A stretch of DNA of 64,000 bases from Brassica napus (lineage: Eukaryota; Streptophyta; Magnoliopsida; Brassicales; Brassicaceae), in NCBI RefSeq assembly GCF_020379485.1, contig NC_063435.1:1860001-1924000 (forward strand), written 5' to 3'. A program made the position numbers and the translations under genes. Below, one piece after another: positions 21,962 to 33,002 of this stretch. Within the stretch, counting starts at the first letter, position 1; each line of letters begins with the position of its first letter. A model generated the notes under the pieces. It saw nothing but the letters and a program-made list of their open reading frames with translations. It searched no databases and was not told the DNA's origin.

Positions 21962-23764
21962 CTACGGTTGAACCACAAACAGAGGCTGTAGTCACACCAT
22001 GAAAACAATATACATCAGTAGATACCTCTTTCAATCCTAGGAAGTTTCTATATCATTATTTACAATTAAAATGATGTAGTAAAAAAAACAAAAATGTGGT
22101 TCTTGAATGTATTAAAGATAGAGAGAATTTAGGAAACTTACAGTGTCGAGACTAACAGGCTTGCCATCTTCTGCAACGATATCCACTACGGTTCCCGTTT
22201 GATCAGACTGCGGATAAGACATTGCAAGTTTCAGAGTTGAAAAAAGAGAAGCGATAGATATTAGATAGTTCACCGTTAGTGGACAACAATTTGGTAAGAG
22301 GTGATTTTAAGGAACTCACCTCTATTTCATTCATTAGCTTCATGGCTTCAACGATGCATAGAACTTGTCCCTTCTGCACTTTGTCTCCAACCTGAAGCAT
22401 CAAAAAGCTCATATAGAACGGATCCAGACAGTGAAACACCAAAAAAAGATAGAGAATTGCTACTAATGGACAAACCCATTTCATAGGATTATCCTATATT
22501 TATCGTTTTCATTCTTCTTATTTCAAATTTACTAAGCACATAACCTCCTACATGGGTTATGAGCTAAAGAAATTAGTAAATAGAGTTTGGACTATTTACA
22601 AATGATCAGGTACTTAAAGTCTCTTTCTGAGCTAAAGAAATTAGCAACTAGGGTCCAGGTTGTTTACAAATGAACAAGTACTTAAAGTCTCTGTAGAGTT
22701 ATAGGCTAAAGAAATGAACCTTGATAAAGGGTGGTTCACCAGGTCCTGGACTACGGTAAAAAGTGCCTGCCATGGGACTTTTAACCGTTGGAAGCGATGA
22801 TTTCGCTGGACTAGGTGGGGATGGTGGAGGCGAGGAGGCTGGAGTTGAAGGTGCAGGTGCAGAAGGCGGAGGAGGAGCAGTTGCTTGAACATAAGATGGT
22901 TGGTTTGGTTGCTGCATCATCACATAAGGCGCAGGGGTTTGGGCCTGAGGTAAAGCTTCCTTTTTCCGAATAACAAGCTCACAGTCGAGCTGTTTCAACT
23001 GCAACTCAACAATGTCTCTAGAATCCACAAGCCTGCACGAGGGAGGGAGGTAAGAGTATATTCTTCAATCATGGACGTTTACAACGTTTCTGTGATGTAA
23101 CAAGGAAACGGTACTTACTTGACAAGAGTTGTTACTTGGGTCAGAAACTCAGAGATAGACTCCTCTGTAGCTAACTCAGCTGAAGAAGAAGTGTTTGAAT
23201 CCTTTTCTTCAGCTGATGACTCATCAATTTTTACAGGAGCTGAAGCTTTTGATGACGCATTGCCACCAACCTTTAAACAAACACAGGAGGAGAGTCCAAA
23301 AATGAATATAATTTTTTGGAGAAAACATTTAATTTTCTCAAAGATATCAGTAAGTAAGGAGCTTACCTGGTTAGATTGGGCTTTCACCACAGGGTAGCTA
23401 CTGCGACTAGGCTGCAATCATCAAATGCCACAAAAGTTACATAAAAACAAAATGATTTAATGCATTTTCAGGGGATTCAGACATGAGAGACCAAACAGCT
23501 ATGATGGGTTATTATTAAACTAGCCTATCAGAGACATAACTTTCAAAACTACAGTTGATAAATACACAAAAAGGCCAATCCTTTATGGGAGAGAAGCGCG
23601 TGTACCTTGGAGAGAAAGCGAAGCTTAGGCTTGGCGGAGAGACGGAAGGAGACACTGCGAGGGAGACGAGAGCGGGTGGTTGGGAGAGGTCGCTGCGACG
23701 AGGCTTGAGTGGCTCCATAGACGGAAGCAGCCGGGGACGTGAGGGAAAACGAAGAAGACGCCAT
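21962..23764 (-). CDS. CAC1: Biotin carboxyl carrier protein of plastid acetyl-CoA carboxylase
   Basis: BCCP subunit of the heteromeric acetyl-CoA carboxylase that makes malonyl-CoA for fatty-acid synthesis in the chloroplast. Seven exons: 23606-23764, 23367-23411, 23119-23270, 22720-23032, 22320-22391, 22142-22207 and 21962-21985, totalling 276 residues in one frame. Ser-rich MASSSFSLTSPAASVYG is a likely transit peptide. A Pro/Ala/Ser-rich flexible linker spans roughly residues 145-185. The biotinyl domain carries VEAMKLMNEIE, where the Lys is the biotinylation site, and KSPMAGTFYRSP at its start. It ends PLFVVQP. The 24-bp last exon is too short to be found by an ORF scan but completes the frame. 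The gene appears intact. Confidence 0.95.
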
Positions 23765-24065
23765 TGTTGTTGCAGATCGGGTTTTAGGGGTCTCTCGATG
23801 AAACCAAAGGCCTCAACAGTTCACTCCAGCTATAGAGAGAGAGAGAGAGATAGAGATTTGTCTGAGAGACTCGGATCTCGTTTCTTATGATTTATCACTC
23901 GCTTCCAGATCTTGCCACGTGTCACCTCCGATCTGTAGCTTTGTCTATTTTCTTTTTGTCGGATTTTTTCATACTTTTTTTTTTAATTCCCATTCTTCAT
24001 AGAGAAATTTAATTTAATTTTTTTTCGACAACAAATTTTTTTTTTGATAATTTTAGTGTGATCTC

Positions 24066-24385
24066 TATTAAGGGATATGTATCCCACATTGGAAAATCAA
24101 TGGGACATTAAGTAATATATAAAGGGTTAGGGCCAATCCACTAATTGCCAATTGGTTTTGAGTTGGAAGCCCATAATAAACCTGAATCTAACATGGTATC
24201 AGAGCCCATATCATAATAAGTTAAACCCCTAATTAATATTAACCTTATCCGACCGGGTATTAAGGGATATATATCCCACATTGAAAAATCAATGGGACAT
24301 TAAGTAATATATAAAGAGTTAGGACCAATCCACTAATTGCCAATTGGTTTTGAGTTGGAAACCCATAATAAACCCGAATCTAACA
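24066..24385 (+). mobile_element. TRIM (terminal-repeat retrotransposon in miniature), 320 bp
   Basis: Two direct repeats of 128 bp, 24066-24193 and 24258-24385, start TATTAAGGGATAT and end AATCTAACA. Directly after the first comes TGGTATCAGAGC, a tRNA-Met primer binding site. A 5-bp duplication ATCTC flanks the element (24061-24065 and 24386-24390). The interior is only 64 bp and has no coding capacity. The two repeats have diverged slightly, so it is older than the copia elements in this window. Confidence 0.88.
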
Positions 24386-24390
24386 ATCTC

Positions 24391-25049
24391 AATAAGCTTT
24401 TTAGCCCAATGACTAATCACCAAGAAAACCATAGAAATCCAGGTTTTCTTGCCACTTAAAGCGTAGAAATTTAATTAATGTATATTTAGTTTTTATATTA
24501 GATTTGTAAGTATAAGTATTTAAAATTAAAAATCCAAAAATTTATTAATATGTGAATAGATCCATATACATTGGCCTAATATACATATGCCAAAACAAAT
24601 TAAAATTATATAATACTAGGCCAAGTTGGATTTGGTGAACAACTGAATTGAAGTGTTATGACTTGTTAACATTGTAGTTGGAACATCCATTGACAAATGA
24701 CATCAAGCACATACATCATAAATGTAAGCCAACTCTGAACAAGATGCATCTTTGTTTCAACAATCAGAACCCACAAAATCAAATCCATGCGACTCTCTCA
24801 AGTCGTAAAGCTTGTGCAATGAAAATACTTTCTTGACCTCAATCAAAACTAGCCAAACCACTAGTTAATGAAACTTCTGATATATAAAGCATATAGCTCA
24901 TCATATTTCATAACTTTCCAGCGTTTATACACACACTGTTACATTACAACTGAATCCAGTTTCAGGAACAGCAGAGAGTTTACACACATATTGATGGAGA
25001 ATTGTCCTAATACTCTACAGCATGGAGTGAAATGTAGAGACAGAGAGGC
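24391..25049. other. Spacer 3' of thioredoxin f
   Basis: AT-rich. Includes the thioredoxin 3' UTR. No gene was recognised. Confidence 0.4.
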
Positions 25050-26091
25050 TCAGCCTGACCTCGCTGCCTCAATGGCTGAAAGCAACTCATCAAATTTAGC
25101 CCCGACCACTTCCTTTATCACCTTGTTGTCCTTCAAGATCTTAAAGGTTGGAACCACTCTAATTCCTAGCTCCTGTGCCACTGGCTGCAATCAAGAGTTC
25201 TGTGTTACGACTTAAGAAACAAGTGAAAAAAAAAGAATAAAGAAAAAGAAGTGACCTTGTTGTCTTCGTTGCAGTCAAGCTTAAGAAACACCATGTCCTG
25301 GTACTTCTCTGATAGCTCTTTGTATTTAGGAGCCATAACTTTGCACGGACCACACCTACAGAGAGATCCCAACACCAAATAAAATACATTTATTTCTCAA
25401 CACCAAATAAAATACATTTACTAGTAACCTTATCTCAAACATTCATACTGATGTGAAATCAAAAAAGATTTAGGCTTTGTTTCTTAAATGCACATACTCT
25501 CGGTAAATATTCATACTTTTTTGTATCTAGCAAACCCAACAAACAAACAAAACATAACTGTCCAGAGAAACAGTCTGATAATGTAAACTTAAGGGGATCA
25601 AAGATTAGTTCTAATCTAATACATTGAAGTTACTCAATAGTTAGACGTAAATATATATATTAAAAAAAAGAGGTAAAGACAGCATTTTTCTTGATGGGCA
25701 TGAGAAGCAATTAAAGGTAAAGTGAAATTCGAACAAGCAACAAGAAGAAGTGATCGGAAACATACCACTGAGTGTACATGTCGAGGACAACAAGCTTATC
25801 ACCAGCGGCTTTAACGATTGGCCAAAACGTGTCCTTGTCAACCTCCGTCACCTCGCCGACACTGACATTCACCGTTTCTAAGCTACACCTCGCCACACAG
25901 GAACCGGCGATCCTCTTCCTTAAATCTAAAACACCACCGCTAGAACATGATCCTGTTTTCGCGGCGACGCCTGAGTTCGGGATCCGGCAGCGCTGCTTGG
26001 CCGGACGTAATCCGACGCCGGAGGGGGTGGACGGAGCCGGAGAGTAACGGAACGATACCGGTGACGGAGCGATTCGGAGGGAGAGAGTCAT
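25050..26091 (-). CDS. TRXF2: Thioredoxin f, chloroplastic
   Basis: Light-dependent disulfide reductase of chloroplast stroma, reduced by ferredoxin-thioredoxin reductase and acting on Calvin-Benson enzymes such as fructose-1,6-bisphosphatase. Exons 25766-26091, 25256-25355 and 25050-25184 give 186 residues. A transit peptide rich in Ser, Arg and Pro (MTLSLRIAPSPVSFRYSPAP) precedes the domain. The active site WCGPCK is formed across the first intron, with Trp split between exons. The conserved cis-Pro is in RVVPTFKILKD, and VGEVTEVDKDTFWPIV is typical of the f type. The paralogue (f1 or f2) is chosen from synteny. It appears intact. Confidence 0.93.
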
Positions 26092-26895
26092 AGTTGAAGA
26101 AGCTCGAAGAATGTAAAAGCTTTGCAATGATCTTTTGGTTTGGAATGTGATCTTCAAATGAACCCTGAGACTTTTGCTTATTGTAATGTATATCACTATC
26201 AGTTTCTCTTTATTTTGTGTACAAAGTCAATACTACCCTCGAATAAAAGAAGAAGGAAAGTGACCCTTTGGGGTACTTACGTACTTTCACTGTTGTTGTT
26301 CGATGGACGCGAGGTGCAGAATCGTCGTGGGAAAAAAATGGATATATATGAAATTATTCAAAAAAAGAAAAAAATCTACTTATATGGGAAATTATGAAAT
26401 ACTATAGAATTTTGATTTGCGTTATAGAAATAATGATGTGTTAAACTTTTAGGTGAAAAAAAAAACTGTATACAAAATCGCATAATCCTATATCCATTAC
26501 CGTAAAAAATTGACACCTACTAGAGCTGTCAAATGGTCCTTCCGAGGCACATTTAGGCTTTGTCCGAACATACCAATTTTATTGTGAACTGTAACTAGTC
26601 GGTTTATAACAACACAATGGTCCAAGAAATGTTTGTCCAAATTTGGAGTGGTTATTTGAAATTTGAAAGCAAATGTATATATATATATATTTCTCAACAT
26701 ACATTTTTTGTTACGAGTGTTTAAAATTGGACAAGGTCACAAAACAGAATTATTTGATTGAACTCATAATGAAACATAGTTTAATTCGTCACAGTAAGTT
26801 TTATATTAAAACGAATGAAATGTATCTAACAATATTACGTTTGGATAATATACAAAAACTTGACAACCCAACAAACATATTAGTATGGCAAATGA
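26092..26895. other. Spacer between thioredoxin f and the acyltransferase
   Basis: Thioredoxin promoter side, then AT-rich DNA. A fragment reading TAGAGCTGTCAAATGG at about 26521 resembles one end of the local hAT-type elements, but no partner end was found. Confidence 0.35.
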
Positions 26896-27770
26896 TCAAA
26901 TCTTGAGATAATCATTGTCTATTGGCTTAAACACATGAGGAGCCTCTTGTTCGATAAATTTCAACTGTCCTTTCTCAAGATGTAAGTAAACTATCCAATC
27001 TCCAGCGCTGTTATCCACCACAGGACTCGGCATTGTCATCACGTATCCAGTTCTGCTTCCTAGTGGGAGATGATACGATCCAAAAACCGGCGAGCCCCAC
27101 CCGAAATCAATTCGAGTCACCGGAAAACTCTTCCCCGAGGAGACTACGAAAGCGGGTCCATCTTCGGATCCTGCTCCGTATATCCTTGATACAACCGGGA
27201 CCGGACGGCGAATCTCGATCCAATCAATCAAATTCAAGAAATGGTCTTTGGTCACTGAACTCTCCAACACCTTGTGCACTTCGTCAGCAACCCAAGACAA
27301 TGGCTTGTGGGTCAAGTCATCGATTCTTTGCTCACCGAATGGGACCGAGAGGACGTTCCCGAAGTAAGGACTGGTTTCTTGCTCCGTAAGTTTCTTTCTT
27401 CCGTCAACAACTATGCCAAATTTGGACTTCAAGTTCGGGACTTTTGAATCTGTTGTTGCGGCGTGTTTAGCCACGAGTTTCCACAAGAACGCGCTGAAGG
27501 ACTCGAGTTTCGTCCTCTTACCATTGCCAGCCTGAGTTTGGAGGTCTTGCACGACATCTGCTTTGATGTAATAGATACGGCTTGTGAGGATATTGTCCGG
27601 GTTTGTGGTTTCTTGTGGAAGGGGCAACGACGTTACAGGCATGTACATTTGGTCTACTGATGAGTCGATGATTAAGGGTCGTCGTGAGTTTAGGAGAGAT
27701 CTGTTGAACGAAGGTACATAAGAGGTTGGTACATCGGATCGTGAGATCTCGGCCCATGATAAGAGGAACA

Positions 27771-27951
27771 TATTGGATTTAGTTAGTTTGTACAGATTGT
27801 AATTGGTTTAGTTATCTCGGTTTCCTTTTGCCGGTTTAGCTAAATTGGTTAAGTACATATGTATTAGATATAAATACCTTGTAAACGGCTACATTTGGAG
27901 ATTAATCAGAAAATATCTTCGTAACAAACTTCTTCTTCATCGTTCGTAATA
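27771..27951 (+). repeat. 5' LTR of copia B
   Basis: 181 bp with non-canonical TA...TA ends. A TATA-box-like ATATAAATACC lies near 27870. Confidence 0.92.
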
Positions 27952-28031
27952 TGGTATCAGAGCCATCGAGCTCGTTTCTCTTCTGATTCCACCACCGATC
28001 GACCTCGATCTCCGATCGTTTCTCCGTCGCG

Positions 28032-31000
28032 ATGGTGTCTATCAAGAAACTTCCGCGCAAATCGACTCGTATCTCCAAAAATCAACCTCGCTCATCGAAT
28101 CCGTCCGTTGTGATTGAATCTCCACCGCAATCTCCTCCGATCACTCGTTCTCATGCGACCGGAGCTCCGCGAACTGGATTCATGCCGGACTCTTTCGATC
28201 CAGGTCAATCTCCTCTGTTTATGCATAATGCCGATCATCCAGGTCTCCAACTTATCTCTATTCGTCTTGATGGAACGAACTATGATGATTGGAATGCGGC
28301 TATGCGTATTGCTTTGGAAGCTAAGAACAAAATAGGTTTCATTGATGGTGCTTTAGCTCGTCCTGCAGAATCGGATATGAATTTTCGATTGTGGTCTAGG
28401 TGCAATAGCATGGTTAAGTCATGGATCTTGAATACTGTCTCTACTCAGATCTATCGTAGCATACTGCGTTTGAATGATGCAGTTGATATCTGGCGTGATC
28501 TCTATGGGCGTTTTCACATGACTAATCTACCACGCACTTTTAACCTCACTCAAGAGATTCAAGATCTTCGTCAAGGTTCAATGACTCTCGCAGAATACTA
28601 CACAACTCTGAAAACATTGTGGGATAATCTTGAGAGCAGTGATGAACCAGAGAAGCCTTGTGTATGTGGTAATGCTGCTGCAGTACAATTGAAAGCTGAA
28701 AGAGCCAAGATTGTCAAATTTCTTGCCGGTCTCAATGATTCTTACGCCATTATTCGCCGTCAGATCATCATGAAGAAAGCTCTCCCGTCCCTTGTTGAAG
28801 TGTATAACATTCTAGACCAAGATGATAGTCAGAGAGGCTTCTCGAACATCTCTCCGACTCCTGCTGCGTTTCAGGTATCCGAGAATAACAACTTCTCTTC
28901 TCAACCTGATTCTACAGTTTGCTATGTCCAAAATGGTCCGAACAAGGGGCGTCCGATCTGTAACTTTTGCAAGCGAGTGGGTCATATAGCTGACAGATGT
29001 TACAAGAAACATGGCTTCCCACCTGGATTTGTTTCGAAGGGAAAGTCTATTGACAAGCAACAGTCTTCTCGTCCCCTTGCGGCTCAAGTCACCATGTCCT
29101 CTCCTCATGTCAGTCCTGATAACAAACCAACCTTGGACAATCTCGTTGGAAATCTCTCCAAGGATCAGTTACAACAGTTTATTGCTCTGTTTAGCTCTCA
29201 GCTACAACCTCAAATGACTGTGAAAGCTAATGAAGCTAGTACCTCAAAGTCTTCGAATGATTTCTCTGGTATTGCCTTCTCACCCTCCACTTATGTCTTT
29301 ATTGGTATGCTGAATGTTTCTGCAACAATGCTACCATCTCAGACTTGGGTTATCGATTCTGGTGCCACTCATCATGTTTCTCATGATCGCAACAGTTTTG
29401 CATCATTAAACACTTCTGTCATGAGTTGTGTTAATCTTCCTAATGGATCAATTATCAAGATAAGTGGAGTGGGTGTTGTTCAAGTTAATGAGCAATTATC
29501 TCTTCAACATGTCTTGTATATTCCTGAATTCAAGCTGAACCTTCTCAGCATCAGTGCCTTGACATCAGACATTGGTTCTCGTGTGATATTTGATCCATCT
29601 TCTTGCATAATCCAGGATCATACCAAGGCATTGATGATTGGTCAGGGTAGAAGAGTTGGAAACCTCTATGTGCTGGATACACGTTCTTCTCCGATGGCTG
29701 TTAATGCTGTTATTGACGTGGGAGTTTGGCACAAGAGGCTTGGTCATCCATCGTTTCGTCGACTGGATGCTATATCAGACTTATTGGGGACTACAAAACA
29801 CAAGAATAAAGGGTCTTCCTTCTGTCATATTTGCCATTTGGCTAAACAGAAGAAGTTGTCATACCCTTCTCCAAATAACATGTGTAATGAAATATTTCAG
29901 TTGCTACATATTGACATTTGGGGTCCATTTTCGGTTGAAACAATGGAAGGCTTTCGGTATTTCCTTACTGTGGTTGATGATCATTCACGAGCCACATGGA
30001 TTTTCTTACTCCGGAATAAAAACGATGTTCTTTCTGTATTTCCTAACTTCATCCAACAAGTTGAACTACAATATAATACTAAGGTGAAGTCGGTCAGATC
30101 AGATAATGCTCCTGAATTGCGCTTCACTCAGTATTTTCAAGAGAAAGGCATTGTTCCCTTTCATTCTTGCCCTGAAACTCCAGAGCAAAACTCTGTAGTA
30201 GAACGGAAACATCAGCACATTATGAATGTTGCTCGTGCTCTTATGTTTCAGTCAGGGGTTTCTTTACCTTATTGGGGAGACTGTGTGCTTACCGCTGTGT
30301 TCTTGATTAATAGAACTCCTTCTCAACTTCTTCATGATAAGACTCCGTTTGAGAAGCTCACTGGTAAAGCTCCAGATTACTTTCAAATAAGGACTTTTGG
30401 CTGTCTTTGTTACGGGTCTTCTTCACCAAAGCAGAGACATAAATTTCTTCCTCGTGCAAAGGCTTGTTTATTTCTTGGTTTTCCTGCGGGTTATAAGGGA
30501 TATAAGTTGATGGATTTGGAGACTAACAACATTTTCATCTCTAGGAATGTTGTTTTTCATGAAGAAGTGTTTCCATTACTGAAGAAGAATGGTTCAGCCG
30601 ATGAGAATGATTTCTTCACCCCAATGGATTCTGAGTCTTCAGGTAACACTCCATCACCAAATATTTCTTTTCCTTCTCATTCTCCTGATAAAATCCCTTC
30701 TGTTTCTCATTCTCGCCCAAAGAAACCTCCATCTCATTTGAAAGATTATCATTGTTATTCTACCACCACAGAAACACCATTTCCTATTTCCTCTTCACTT
30801 TCATATTCTAAACTTTCATCTTCTTATCATGCTTATATCAACAACATTTCACAAATTTCTATCCCTACTTCATTTGCTGAGGCTCAGAAATCTAAAGAGT
30901 GGGGTGAAGCTGTCGATGTTGAGTTCAATGCTATGGAAGCAACTCATACTTGGGATGTTACTACTCTTCCTCCGGGAAAGAAGGCTGTGGGGTGTAGATT

Positions 31001-32411
31001 GTTGTATTCATTGAAGTTTAACGCAGATGGGACTCTTGAAAGACGCAAAGTACGTTTGGTTGCGAAAGGATATACCCAGAAAGAAGGTCAAGATTATAAT
31101 GATACTTTTTCTCCTGTGGCTAAAATGGCCACTGTGAAACTGCTGTTAAAGATATCTGCAACAAAGAAATGGTCTCTTACTCAACTAGACATTTCTAATG
31201 CGTTTTTGAATGGTGATTTGGAGGAAGAGATTTTTATGAAGATTCCGGAAGGATATGCAGAGAGAAAGGGGGTGATTTTTCCACCTCGGACTGTTTTGAA
31301 ACTCAATAAATCCATTTATGGATTGAAGCAGGCTTCTAGACAATGGTTTAAAAAGTTCTCCTCAGCTCTGCTGACTTTTGGTTTGGTGAAAGCTCATGGT
31401 GATCACTCGTTGTTTGTGAGACAGAGGAAGGATGATTTCATCGTGGTATTGGTATATGTCGATGACATTGTCATTGCCAGTACTAGTGATACTGCTACTG
31501 ATGAGTTGATCGTTGGCTTGAAGAGTTATTTTAAACTGAGGGAGTTGGGATCGTTGAAGTATTTCTTGGGCTTGGAAATAGCTCGAACTTCGGATGGCAT
31601 TTCAGTTTGTCAGAGAAAATATGCTTTGGATATACTTTCTTCTACAGGAATGTTGGAGTGTAAACCATCTTCTGTCCCTATGGTTCCAAATTTGAAGCTT
31701 TCCAAGACTGATGGTGTTCTGATTGAGGATCGTGCATTGTATCGTCGCATTGTAGGTCGACTAATGTACCTAACTATTACAAGACCTGACATCACATTTG
31801 CTGTTAATAAGCTGTGTCAGTTCTCTTCAGCTCCTCGGACAGACCACCTTAAGGCTGTTTTCAGAGTGTTGCAGTATATAAAGGGTACTGTGGGACAGGG
31901 TTTGTTCTATTCTGCCTCTCCTGATCTTACTCTCAAAGGTTTCGCTGATGCAGATTGGGCGGCTTGTCCAGATAGTCGACGATCCACTACTGGATTTAGT
32001 ATGTTCGTGGGTGATTCTTTGATTTCATGGCGTTCAAAGAAACAACCTACTGTCTCTCGATCTTCAGCTGAAGCTGAGTATCGTGCTTTAGCTTTAGCAT
32101 CCTGTGAGATGATGTGGTTGAAGACTTTGTTGCGGGAATTGCGTGTTGAAGAACGTTCTGTTCCAGTCTTATTCTCTGACAGTACTGCCGCAATCTACAT
32201 AGCCACGAACCCGGTTTTTCACGAACGAACCAAGCATGTTGAGCTTGATTGTCATACCGTACGAGAGAAGCTTGATCAAGGGTTGTTGAAGACACTTCAT
32301 GTCAAGACAGAGGACCAAGTAGCCGATATACTAACTAAACCTTTATTTCCATACCAGTTTGAGTATTTGAAGTCCAAGATGTGCATTCAAAACATCTTCT
32401 GCACATCTTGA
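28032..32411 (+). CDS. Copia B gag-pol polyprotein
   Basis: 1459 residues in one frame. Gag begins after a basic, Pro/Ser-rich leader and includes LDGTNYDDWNAAMRIALEAK (the DUF4219/UBN2-type start). The CCHC knuckle CNFCKRVGHIADRC lies near residue 309, the protease WVIDSGATHHVSHD near 438, then HKRLGHPSFRRLDA and the integrase core IDIWGPFS and VDDHSR. The reverse transcriptase has LDISNAFLNGDLEEEIFM and YVDDIVIAS near 1139, and RNase H has FADADWAACPDSRRSTTG near 1302. All catalytic motifs are intact. The gag and integrase style fits the Ale/Retrofit-like lineage (tentative). Confidence 0.95.
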   Translation: MVSIKKLPRKSTRISKNQPRSSNPSVVIESPPQSPPITRSHATGAPRTGFMPDSFDPGQSPLFMHNADHPGLQLISIRLDGTNYDDWNAAMRIALEAKNKIGFIDGALARPAESDMNFRLWSRCNSMVKSWILNTVSTQIYRSILRLNDAVDIWRDLYGRFHMTNLPRTFNLTQEIQDLRQGSMTLAEYYTTLKTLWDNLESSDEPEKPCVCGNAAAVQLKAERAKIVKFLAGLNDSYAIIRRQIIMKKALPSLVEVYNILDQDDSQRGFSNISPTPAAFQVSENNNFSSQPDSTVCYVQNGPNKGRPICNFCKRVGHIADRCYKKHGFPPGFVSKGKSIDKQQSSRPLAAQVTMSSPHVSPDNKPTLDNLVGNLSKDQLQQFIALFSSQLQPQMTVKANEASTSKSSNDFSGIAFSPSTYVFIGMLNVSATMLPSQTWVIDSGATHHVSHDRNSFASLNTSVMSCVNLPNGSIIKISGVGVVQVNEQLSLQHVLYIPEFKLNLLSISALTSDIGSRVIFDPSSCIIQDHTKALMIGQGRRVGNLYVLDTRSSPMAVNAVIDVGVWHKRLGHPSFRRLDAISDLLGTTKHKNKGSSFCHICHLAKQKKLSYPSPNNMCNEIFQLLHIDIWGPFSVETMEGFRYFLTVVDDHSRATWIFLLRNKNDVLSVFPNFIQQVELQYNTKVKSVRSDNAPELRFTQYFQEKGIVPFHSCPETPEQNSVVERKHQHIMNVARALMFQSGVSLPYWGDCVLTAVFLINRTPSQLLHDKTPFEKLTGKAPDYFQIRTFGCLCYGSSSPKQRHKFLPRAKACLFLGFPAGYKGYKLMDLETNNIFISRNVVFHEEVFPLLKKNGSADENDFFTPMDSESSGNTPSPNISFPSHSPDKIPSVSHSRPKKPPSHLKDYHCYSTTTETPFPISSSLSYSKLSSSYHAYINNISQISIPTSFAEAQKSKEWGEAVDVEFNAMEATHTWDVTTLPPGKKAVGCRLLYSLKFNADGTLERRKVRLVAKGYTQKEGQDYNDTFSPVAKMATVKLLLKISATKKWSLTQLDISNAFLNGDLEEEIFMKIPEGYAERKGVIFPPRTVLKLNKSIYGLKQASRQWFKKFSSALLTFGLVKAHGDHSLFVRQRKDDFIVVLVYVDDIVIASTSDTATDELIVGLKSYFKLRELGSLKYFLGLEIARTSDGISVCQRKYALDILSSTGMLECKPSSVPMVPNLKLSKTDGVLIEDRALYRRIVGRLMYLTITRPDITFAVNKLCQFSSAPRTDHLKAVFRVLQYIKGTVGQGLFYSASPDLTLKGFADADWAACPDSRRSTTGFSMFVGDSLISWRSKKQPTVSRSSAEAEYRALALASCEMMWLKTLLRELRVEERSVPVLFSDSTAAIYIATNPVFHERTKHVELDCHTVREKLDQGLLKTLHVKTEDQVADILTKPLFPYQFEYLKSKMCIQNIFCTS

Positions 32412-32418
32412 GGGGGCC

Positions 32419-32599
32419 TATTGGATTTAGTTAGTTTGTACAGATTGTAATTGGTTTAGTTATCTCGGTTTCCTTTTGCCGGTTTAGCTAAATTGGTTAA
32501 GTACATATGTATTAGATATAAATACCTTGTAAACGGCTACATTTGGAGATTAATCAGAAAATATCTTCGTAACAAACTTCTTCTTCATCGTTCGTAATA
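32419..32599 (+). repeat. 3' LTR of copia B
   Basis: 181 bp, no difference from the 5' LTR found by eye. Confidence 0.92.
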
Positions 32600-33002
32600 G
32601 AACATATTCATTGAATATGCATCAGCTATACGGTGATCAAACGTGCATCCCACGACTAGGCTCCCGCATCTCAGTTCAGTAAGCTAATCAGACAAATTAT
32701 AAAAATAGTATTATGGAGAATTTCATAAATCGGAAGTTTGGAAAAATATTTTAAATAATATATAAAATAGTTGCATCAATCTACACTTATATTATATTTT
32801 ATCAAAATCCGATTTATGCAGTCCAACTCAACTCGATTCATAATCTATCTAACTCAAAGACGGTCTCACATTGTCTCACGTTGGAAATTGGCAAAATGTT
32901 GAATAATACAAAAGATAGACATATCATTCCATTTATCACCGATAGATTTTATGTTAGAACTTTATCTAAATTAACAAATAGTAAGTTATGTATAGTTCTG
33001 TA

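Larger units (their letters stand above)
27771..32599 (+). mobile_element. Intact Ty1/copia retrotransposon B, 4.83 kb, identical LTRs
   Basis: Flanked by the 5-bp duplication GAACA (27766-27770 and 32600-32604). The LTRs, 27771-27951 and 32419-32599, are 181 bp each and identical as far as I can compare base by base. The primer binding site TGGTATCAGAGCC follows directly at 27952, and the polypurine tract GAGGGGGCC precedes the 3' LTR. The LTRs start TATT and end AATA instead of TG...CA. One uninterrupted gag-pol frame lies inside. All this points to a very recent, possibly still active copy. Orientation is opposite to the host gene. Confidence 0.95.

Noticed and set aside
28812..29108. Minus-strand open frames inside the copia gag-pol genes
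   Set aside because: Shadow frames of an intact polyprotein on the other strand.
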